This document shows positions 1 to 5,051 of a stretch of DNA of 8,093 nucleotides, in pieces. Source of the stretch: JAWWBN01 sp033720955. Its GTDB lineage: Bacteria > Acidobacteriota > Thermoanaerobaculia > Multivoradales > JAHEKO01. Below the pieces are notes generated by a model that did not search any database, had not been told where the DNA came from, and saw only the letters and a list, made by a program, of their open reading frames with translations. Location: NCBI GenBank assembly GCA_033720955.1, contig JAWWBN010000177.1, positions 1-8,093 on the forward strand. Direction: 5' to 3'. Each line of letters opens with the position of its first letter. Positions within the stretch are counted from its first letter, which is position 1. The position numbers and the translations under genes were made by a program.

Positions 1-845
1 CCCAGGTAGGTAGCCGCGGCGATGCCGCCGTTGGCGTCGAGCCGCGCCACGAAGGCGTCGATGGGTCCCGCGAGCTGAGCCTGCAGCGCGCCGGCCACGG
101 GAAAGTCGGCGGAGCCGGTCCTGCCGAAGACATAGGCGTTCCCCGCGCTGTCCAGCGCGACGTCCCGACCGCCGTCCGCGCCCGAGCCGCCCAGGAAGCG
201 CGAATAGACGATCGAGCCCGACGGATCGAGCCGGGCGACCACGGCGTCGCTCTGACCGCCGCCGAAGGCGGTGCCCAGCGTGTCCGGGAAGGTCGCGGCG
301 GATGTCGAGCCGGTGACGAAGGCATTGCCCGAGTCGTCCACGGCGAGCCCGCCGTTCTCCAGGTCGCCGCCAGCCTCCCCGAGCACGGTCGAGTAGACGA
401 CCGAGCCGCCGGCCGTGAGCTTGAGCACGAAGATGCCGGGGCCCGAGGTCCCGTCGGTCGTCAGGAAATCGCTCGATGCAGTCGTGCCGGTGACGTAGAT
501 GTTGCCCGATGCGTCGACGTCGAGGCCCCGGACCCGCTCGGTGCCGCTGCCGCCGAGCAGCAGCGACCACTCCAGATCCGAGGCGCCGCCGCCGTTCGGC
601 GCGATCTTGGTCACCGAGATCTGGACCGAGCCGGTAGGCGACGGAAAGGTGACCGGGAAGTCGGGCGAGCTGGGGGTGGAGACCACGATGACCGAGCCAC
701 CGTGCGCGGTCACATGCGCCCGGCCTCCGTCCTCCTTGCGGCCCCCCAGCAGGGACGAGTAGTCGAGCGTCTGTCCTACCGCGGCGGCCTGGGTCCAGAA
801 CGCCGTAGCGGCCAGAGCGAGGATGCAGAGCTTCTTCCCGTACAC
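1..845 (-). CDS. SBBP-repeat beta-propeller protein, exported (N-terminal part, cut by window edge)
   Basis: The first 281 residues of a secreted or surface beta-propeller are visible; the C-terminus lies beyond the left edge. The start is a GTG at 845-843, chosen because a strong AAGGAGG Shine-Dalgarno lies 6 nt upstream and the next residues form a type I signal peptide: YGKK, a hydrophobic run (LCILALAATAFW), then a probable cleavage near QAAA|VGQ. Four propeller repeats of roughly 62-residue period follow, starting near residues 27, 91, 149 and 212, with a fifth beginning near 275. Each has the SBBP pattern: a LGG-S-G turn, then V/A-x-D-x-x-G-N-[AI]-[YF]-V-x-G-x-T, then D-F-P-V. The first copy is degenerate (no D-x-x-G-N). 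SBBP proteins are usually much longer than this and have no assigned enzymatic activity; they are thought to be extracellular binding or structural propellers. It is divergent from the HTH/TPR regulator at 1010, which may control it. The family call is firm; the role is unknown. Confidence 0.9.
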   Translation of the reverse strand, partial: MYGKKLCILALAATAFWTQAAAVGQTLDYSSLLGGRKEDGGRAHVTAHGGSVIVVSTPSSPDFPVTFPSPTGSVQISVTKIAPNGGGASDLEWSLLLGGSGTERVRGLDVDASGNIYVTGTTASSDFLTTDGTSGPGIFVLKLTAGGSVVYSTVLGEAGGDLENGGLAVDDSGNAFVTGSTSAATFPDTLGTAFGGGQSDAVVARLDPSGSIVYSRFLGGSGADGGRDVALDSAGNAYVFGRTGSADFPVAGALQAQLAGPIDAFVARLDANGGIAAATYL

Positions 846-851
846 TTCAAA

Positions 852-858
852 CCTCCTT
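852..858 (-). promoter_or_regulatory. Ribosome binding site that fixes a GTG start
   Basis: The minus strand reads AAGGAGG, a full match to the anti-Shine-Dalgarno sequence, followed by a 6-nt spacer and GTG at 845. It supports GTG as the start of the SBBP-repeat protein; there is no ATG in that frame ahead of the signal peptide. Confidence 0.85.
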
Positions 859-997
859 CGTGTCGGCTCCCGCCACCGACGCTGGCATCGTCGTCGCCGT
901 GGCTCAAGCGCAGATATGCGCCAGAGGGCGCCGAAGCACGCCACCGTGGCTACAAAAACGGGGTCGCAGGCCCGGGGTACACTGTTCGCCTCATTAC

Positions 998-1004
998 GAG
1001 GGAA
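998..1004 (+). promoter_or_regulatory. Ribosome binding site selecting the ATG at 1010
   Basis: GAGGGAA lies about 5-6 nt ahead of ATG 1010-1012. It decides in favour of this start over the in-frame ATG at 860, which would add 50 Arg/Pro-rich residues of no recognisable domain and would begin inside the leader of the divergent gene. Confidence 0.7.
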
Positions 1005-1009
1005 GTTGC

Positions 1010-3235
1010 ATGTCGCGGGATGGACCTCATGACCACGACGACAGTCCGGATGCCCCCGAGCTGTTGGACTCGTGGAAGGAGATTGCCTCCTACCTGGGCC
1101 GGGCCGTGCGTACCGTGCAGACCTGGGAGAAGGAGGAGGGACTGCCGGTGCACCGCCACCAGCACCGCAAGGGCGGGACGATCTACGCCTATCCGGCCGA
1201 GATCGACGCCTGGCGGCTCGGACGCGAGGATCGTGAGCGAGCGGAGACGAAGCCAGGAAGCCGTCGATCCCTGGTCAGGCTCGCCCTCGCGGTCGTGATC
1301 CTGAGCGGCGTCGCAGCACTCCTCGGGTACCGCGTGGTGCGCACCGAGCGGTCGGGCCCGGCCGCGGGCCGCCCGGTCCTGCCCTTCGCCGAGCAGGATC
1401 GATTGCTGATCGCCCGCTTCGACAACGCGACGGACGAAGCTCTGCTGGACGGCACCCTCGAAGCCGCCCTCGAACGGGGCCTCCGCAGCCGGGGATTCAC
1501 GAGCCTGGTCACTCGGCCGCGGTTGGGAGACTCCCTGCGCCTTCTCGGCAGACCTCTCGACTCCCAGGTCGACTCCGCCCTCGCCCACGAGATAGCGCGC
1601 CGCGACGCGGACATTCGGGCGGTCGTCGTGGGGACCGTGGAGCGAGACGGCTCCACCTACGTCCTCCGGCTCGAGCTGATGGATCCGACGGGTGGCGGCC
1701 CGGTGGCGACTCTGAGCGAGGCAGCCGACGGCCCGGTGGAGATTCCCCGCGCAATCGAGCGACTCTCCCTCTGGATTCTGGCCAACCTCGGCATTCCCAC
1801 CCGCGACCTCGACGCCGGCGCCGGCTCCACGGCGGCGCCCCCGCTGCGCGTCCTCCAGCTCTTCTCGCGGGCCGACCGCCTGCTCGTGGAGGCCAACCTG
1901 GGAGGCCCGGCGAGGGCCCACGCCGCGGAAGCTCTGCTGCGCGAGGCGATCGCCGAGGCTCCCGACTTCGCACCGCCCTACACACACCTCGCCTGGGCGA
2001 TACGGCGCCAGTTGCGTCCGGCCGAGGAGTACCTGCCCTGGGCGGAGAGAGCGCTGCAGCTCTCCTCCGGGGCCACCGTCGCCGAGAGGTACTTCATACG
2101 AGGCAGCTTGCTGCACATGCGATCGCAGGCGACCGGCTCGATGGCCGACGCGGAGGCGACTCTCGCACAGTACAGGGCGCTCCTCGAGCTCGACCCGGAT
2201 CACTTCTGGGCCCTCGAGAACGCATCCCACCTGCTGGAGAACCTCGGACGCGGCCAGGAGGCGTTGGAGCTGGCCCTGCGCCGGCTCAGGGCGAGGCCGA
2301 ACGACGTCTCCGCCCTCTCCCGAGTCGCCGAGGAGCTGGTGGCGGTCACCGGCGATCTCGCAGAGGCTCGACGGTACGTGGAGCGGGCCCACGAGCTGCT
2401 CGGCGAGCTGCCCGAAGCCGAGCGCCCTCCAGACCCCTTCCTGGCTTTCTACTCCACCTACGAGCGCTGGGCGGCTGGAGAGATCGACCGGGTCGTCGCG
2501 GACGTCGACGCCATCGTCGAGTCGGCCGGCAGCCTGGCGGCAGACGAGGGGAAGGGCCTCGTCCGGGAGGCGTTGAACTACTACCTCGACCTGGGCATGT
2601 TCGCCCGCGCCGAGGAGCTCCAGCAGCTCTACGCCCTCTTTCCGCCGCGGGCGTGGCAGTACCGGATGGGATGGCGTCGAGACGACGCCGAGGCCGTCCG
2701 CCGCATGAACCTGATCCGCGCCCGGAGCGCCCAGGCCACCATCCTCGCCCTGGCGGCGGCGGACCTGGCCCTGAAGGGCTACCTGGACGAGTCGGAGGAG
2801 TTCCTGAACCGCCTGCCGCCGGGCTTCGATCTGGCGCCGGGTATCGTCAGCCTCGCCCGAGGCACGATCGCCCATGCCCGGGGGCACGACGACCGGGCTC
2901 TGACCGAGCTCGAGCGAGCCGTCAGCAGTCTGGTTTATGCCAAGGGCTGGCGAGGGTACTACTTTTCCGGCTCGCAGACGTTGGCCAGAGTCTGGGAGAC
3001 CCTCGGCGAGCCGGAGCGGGCGATGAAGGTCCTGGAGGAGGCCGTGGCCCAGAAGTCGCGCGCCCTCGGGGGGCGTGTCTGGTGGATGGAGACCCAGCTC
3101 CAGTTGGCCGCCCTCCATCGGAGGGCCGGCGATCGAGCACGGGCGCTGGCGCTCGAGGAAGAGATCCGAAAGTACTGCGGCTTCGCCGACCCGGACTTTC
3201 CGATCCTGGTCGAGCTGGAGCGGCGGCTGGGGTGA
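1010..3235 (+). CDS. Membrane-spanning one-component regulator: HTH, TM helix, FlgO-like domain, TPRs
   Basis: This is a 741-residue protein that looks like a transcription factor anchored in the inner membrane. Residues ~20-70 form a helix-turn-helix of the MerR/excisionase (HTH_17-like) type: SWKEIASYLGR, then RTVQTWEKEEGLPVHR, then IYAYPAEIDAW. A basic patch (~83-90) precedes one hydrophobic helix at ~88-107, placing the HTH in the cytoplasm and the rest in the periplasm. Residues ~131-263 (LLIARFDN, DGTLEAALERGL, then AVVVGTVERDGSTYVLRLELMDP) resemble the FlgO/TolB-like domain that precedes TPRs in many CadC-like regulators and Ser/Thr kinases. Residues ~280-741 are Ala/Leu/Glu/Arg-rich helical repeats fitting TPRs; clear ones lie near 380-425 and in the last ~120 residues. 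The CadC/ToxR-like layout suggests direct signalling from periplasm to promoter. Its neighbour across the divergent 164-bp gap, the SBBP propeller gene, is the obvious candidate target. No kinase domain or receiver domain is visible. The domain order is clear; ligand and regulon are unknown. Confidence 0.87.
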   Translation: MSRDGPHDHDDSPDAPELLDSWKEIASYLGRAVRTVQTWEKEEGLPVHRHQHRKGGTIYAYPAEIDAWRLGREDRERAETKPGSRRSLVRLALAVVILSGVAALLGYRVVRTERSGPAAGRPVLPFAEQDRLLIARFDNATDEALLDGTLEAALERGLRSRGFTSLVTRPRLGDSLRLLGRPLDSQVDSALAHEIARRDADIRAVVVGTVERDGSTYVLRLELMDPTGGGPVATLSEAADGPVEIPRAIERLSLWILANLGIPTRDLDAGAGSTAAPPLRVLQLFSRADRLLVEANLGGPARAHAAEALLREAIAEAPDFAPPYTHLAWAIRRQLRPAEEYLPWAERALQLSSGATVAERYFIRGSLLHMRSQATGSMADAEATLAQYRALLELDPDHFWALENASHLLENLGRGQEALELALRRLRARPNDVSALSRVAEELVAVTGDLAEARRYVERAHELLGELPEAERPPDPFLAFYSTYERWAAGEIDRVVADVDAIVESAGSLAADEGKGLVREALNYYLDLGMFARAEELQQLYALFPPRAWQYRMGWRRDDAEAVRRMNLIRARSAQATILALAAADLALKGYLDESEEFLNRLPPGFDLAPGIVSLARGTIAHARGHDDRALTELERAVSSLVYAKGWRGYYFSGSQTLARVWETLGEPERAMKVLEEAVAQKSRALGGRVWWMETQLQLAALHRRAGDRARALALEEEIRKYCGFADPDFPILVELERRLG

Positions 3236-3259
3236 CGGCGCGACGCCTTCTCCGCCCTG

Positions 3260-3281
3260 AGGCTCTGGTCGCCCCGAGCCT
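3260..3281. terminator. Possible bidirectional terminator hairpin between convergent genes
   Basis: In the 109-bp gap between the convergent ends of the regulator (3235) and the hydrolase (3345) there is a perfect inverted repeat AGGCTC (3260-3265) / GAGCCT (3276-3281). An inner GG-TCG-CC can extend the stem with a bulge. No T-tract follows on either strand, so it is not a canonical intrinsic terminator. Position makes the role plausible. Confidence 0.35.
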
Positions 3282-3344
3282 GTCTCGAGCGGACGTCGGA
3301 CCCTCGTCGACCCCCTGGACGTGCGGCCCTCGTCTCGGCGGTCT

Positions 3345-4361
3345 CTACCGGTCGCCCATCACCCGCCGCGGGTGGACCTCGACCGTCTCCCCCACCGTGA
3401 TCTGCATCAGGTCGTAGCCCACCACCAGGGGACCCGCGTAGGTGCGCCGGGTGGGCGGGATCAGGTCCTCCGCCGTCGCCGGCGAGGGCACGATATGGGT
3501 GTAGACGGCCAGCCGGGGGCCGATCTCGGCGAACAGGCGTCCGGCCTGCTCCGGCGAGATGTGGTGGGCGATCACCCGCTCGATCGCGATGGCGCTCTTC
3601 ACCGCGGCCTTCGCGAGCTCCACCTCGGGGCTGATCACCTCCATGACCACCAGGTCGGCCCCGCGGGCGTGATCGACGAACCTCGGGTCGTTCCGCATGT
3701 CGCCCGAGAAGACCGCCGAGCGCCCGCCGTACTCCACCCGGTAGCCGTAGGCGGGCACGATGCCGTCGCCGTGGTCCACCTCGAAGGCCGTGACCGAGAC
3801 GCCGCCCATCTCCAGCACCTTCCCCGGCGCCACGTCGCGCACCTCGAGCACGGCCCCCTCGGCGGAGTACCGATCGTCACGCCCGCGGACCCGGAGGTCG
3901 AACTCGAAGGCGCGCTCGAGGTGGCCGCACATCGCCCGGGTGCCCGGGGGCCCGGCGACACGCAGCGGGCGCTCGCGGCCGAACACCCAGCCCGTCAGCC
4001 ACAGGTCGGAGAAGCCGACCACGTGGTCGGAGTGGAGGTGGGTGAACAGGACATGATCCGTCTCGCGCACCAGTTCGGCGCCACCGATCTGGAAGAGCCG
4101 CTGCAGCGCGCCCCGGCCGGCGTCGATGAGGAGCCGGCTCTCCCCCGCCTCGACCAGCGTCGCGGGTCCGAAGCGCTCCATCGACGGGCGCGGATTGCCG
4201 GTGCCGAGCAGGGTGACCGTCAGCGGCGGCGCCACGGGCGCCCTCTCCGCCGCTCCGGGGGCCGCCAGGAGGAGGCAGAGCGGGAGAGCCCGGAGTCCTC
4301 GCGGGCGCCCGCTCGAGCGCGCCCGAGCGCCGCCCGAGCGACCGAGAGTCCGAGCCTCCAT
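3345..4361 (-). CDS. Secreted RNase Z-like metallo-beta-lactamase-fold hydrolase
   Basis: This is a 338-residue MBL-fold metallohydrolase. An Arg-rich n-region and hydrophobic stretch (RGLRALPLCLLLAAPGAA, ~21-38) look like a signal peptide, so the enzyme probably works outside the cytoplasm. The fold begins at LLGTGNPRPS (~51-60). The main metal motif HLHSDH covers 108-113 (H108, H110, D112, H113); further likely ligands are H196 (VDHG), D221 (SGD) and H289 (YTHIVP), with AHHISPEQAG at ~265-274 also typical of the group. The layout matches RNase Z/arylsulfatase-like MBL proteins, which typically bind two zinc ions and cleave phosphodiester or sulfate/phosphate esters. Export makes tRNA 3' processing unlikely; the substrate is unknown. 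ATG at 4361 is the only start that keeps the signal peptide, but no Shine-Dalgarno is visible ahead of it, so translation may be leaderless or weak. It stands alone: convergent with the HTH/TPR gene and divergent from the CoA-binding gene. Confidence 0.9.
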   Translation of the reverse strand: MEARTLGRSGGARARSSGRPRGLRALPLCLLLAAPGAAERAPVAPPLTVTLLGTGNPRPSMERFGPATLVEAGESRLLIDAGRGALQRLFQIGGAELVRETDHVLFTHLHSDHVVGFSDLWLTGWVFGRERPLRVAGPPGTRAMCGHLERAFEFDLRVRGRDDRYSAEGAVLEVRDVAPGKVLEMGGVSVTAFEVDHGDGIVPAYGYRVEYGGRSAVFSGDMRNDPRFVDHARGADLVVMEVISPEVELAKAAVKSAIAIERVIAHHISPEQAGRLFAEIGPRLAVYTHIVPSPATAEDLIPPTRRTYAGPLVVGYDLMQITVGETVEVHPRRVMGDR

Positions 4362-4444
4362 GGCCGAGATGATGGCACACGGTCGGGCCGCTTTTCCGCG
4401 CCCCCGCCCACCGTCCGGGGATCGGCGGCCTACCCCACCGGGTG

Positions 4445-4474
4445 TTGGCCCCTGCGCGAGCGTCCCGCTAGGCT
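4445..4474 (+). promoter_or_regulatory. Weak candidate sigma-70-type promoter for the CoA-binding gene
   Basis: TTGGCC (4445-4450) and TAGGCT (4469-4474) are separated by 18 bp and lie ~64 bp upstream of the ATG at 4538. The match to consensus is partial (4/6 and 3/6). The surrounding 176-bp gap (4362-4537) is a divergent region that must also hold the promoter of the hydrolase gene on the other strand, for which I see no good motif. Confidence 0.22.
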
Positions 4475-4489
4475 GAGCTCGAGCGCCGG

Positions 4490-4520
4490 CGGCGGACCGG
4501 GGGCCGTCGCCGGCGGACCG
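4490..4520 (+). repeat. 10-bp direct repeat, 21-bp period, upstream of CoA-binding gene
   Basis: CGGCGGACCG occurs at 4490-4499 and again at 4511-4520, a period of 21 bp or about two helical turns. It ends 1 bp before the Shine-Dalgarno GGGAGG at 4522. The spacing would suit a dimeric regulator bound on one face of the helix, but chance duplication in GC-rich DNA is possible. Confidence 0.4.
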
Positions 4521-4521
4521 A

Positions 4522-4528
4522 GGGAGGA
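4522..4528 (+). promoter_or_regulatory. Ribosome binding site of CoA-binding gene
   Basis: GGGAGGA lies 9 nt ahead of ATG 4538-4540 and supports that start. Confidence 0.75.
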
Positions 4529-4537
4529 TCGACGACG

Positions 4538-5002
4538 ATGTCCGACCCCATCACCGACTTCCTGGCCCTGAAGCGGATCGCCATCGCCGGAGTGTCGCGC
4601 TCGAGGGACCAGCCGGCCAATCTGAACTACCGCCGGCTCAGGGAGCTGGGCTACGAGGTGGTCGCGGTGAACCCGAGGGCGGACGTCGTGGAGGGCGACC
4701 GCTGCTTTCCCGACCTCGCCTCCATCCCGGGGGGTGTGGAGGGGGTGCTCGCCTTCACCGCACCCGACGACACCAACCAGATCGCTCGCCAGTGCATCGA
4801 CCTGGGGATCAAGCACCTCTGGATGCACCGCTCGTTCGGCGCCGGGAGCGTCTCCCAGAAGGCCGTCGATCTCTGCCGCCAGCGAGGGATCCGGGTCATC
4901 CCGGGCGGCTGCCCCATGATGGTCCTGTCGCCCGTGGACCTGGGGCACCGCTGCATGCGGTGGGTGCTCCGGCTGACCGGCGGGCTGCCCCACGCGGCGT
5001 AG
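4538..5002 (+). CDS. CoA-binding domain protein (YccU-like, single Rossmann domain)
   Basis: This 154-residue cytosolic protein consists of one CoA-binding Rossmann domain. The glycine-containing first strand and loop is RIAIAGVSRS (13-22), followed by NLNYRRLRELGYEVVAVNP (28-46) in which the VNP turn contacts the nucleotide in this family. VEGDRCFPDL (51-60), a central D-D-T-N (77-80), LWMHRSFG (94-101) and IPGGCPMM (121-128) are all typical positions. The length is normal for stand-alone members, which resemble the N-terminal domain of succinyl-CoA synthetase alpha but lack the ligase and phosphohistidine parts. Members bind CoA or acyl-CoA; no enzymatic role is established, and regulatory or CoA-protecting roles have been suggested. 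Nothing in the neighbourhood (hydrolase upstream on the other strand, protease downstream on the other strand) links it to a pathway. The D-L-G-H-R-C-M-R-W tail (134-142) before GGLP is intact, so the gene looks complete. Confidence 0.92.
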   Translation: MSDPITDFLALKRIAIAGVSRSRDQPANLNYRRLRELGYEVVAVNPRADVVEGDRCFPDLASIPGGVEGVLAFTAPDDTNQIARQCIDLGIKHLWMHRSFGAGSVSQKAVDLCRQRGIRVIPGGCPMMVLSPVDLGHRCMRWVLRLTGGLPHAA

Positions 5003-5008
5003 CGCCCC

Positions 5009-5026
5009 GGCGCGGGTTTGCGCGCC
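5009..5026. terminator. Possible hairpin terminator between convergent genes
   Basis: GGCGCG (5009-5014) and CGCGCC (5021-5026) can pair around a 6-nt loop, 6 nt past the stop of the CoA-binding gene and 26 nt past that of the protease on the other strand. A CCCCCGGGGG palindrome adjoins at 5026-5035. There is no T-tract, so the terminator call rests on position and stem alone. Confidence 0.35.
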
Positions 5027-5051
5027 CCCCGGGGGTCCTCGCCTCGTCGGC

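Larger units (their letters stand above)
846..1009. promoter_or_regulatory. Divergent control region between SBBP gene and HTH/TPR regulator
   Basis: These 164 bp separate two divergent start codons, so promoters for both genes should lie here. I found no convincing -35/-10 pair on either strand; TACACT at 978-983 resembles a -10 box for the plus-strand gene but lacks a -35. Two small structures could be operators: an inverted repeat GCGCC-AGAG-GGCGC at 918-931, and an 8-bp direct repeat CCGTGGCT at 897-904 and 944-951. Both are short enough to arise by chance in GC-rich DNA. The role as an intergenic control region follows from gene layout, not from a recognised motif. Confidence 0.5.

Noticed and set aside
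978..983. TACACT as the -10 box of the regulator promoter
   Set aside because: No -35-like hexamer is found at 16-18 bp upstream, so it is noted only as a resemblance.
860..1009. Longer N-terminus for the regulator, from ATG 860
   Set aside because: The extra 50 residues are Arg/Pro-rich and domain-free, there is no good ribosome binding site, and the ATG at 1010 has one.
950..3118. A 722-codon open frame on the minus strand, antisense to the HTH/TPR regulator
   Set aside because: Its product is low-complexity, Gly/Arg/Pro/Val-rich, with no recognisable domain, and lies entirely opposite a gene with clear domains. Long antisense frames are expected at this GC content.
4372..4377. TGGCAC as the -24 half of a sigma-54 promoter for the CoA-binding gene
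   Set aside because: No TTGC follows at the required distance; the GG-N10-GC rule fails.
3321..4571. A 416-codon plus-strand frame opposite the MBL-fold hydrolase
   Set aside because: It mirrors the hydrolase in antisense, gives an Arg/His/Pro-rich product, and its end runs into the start of the CoA-binding gene.
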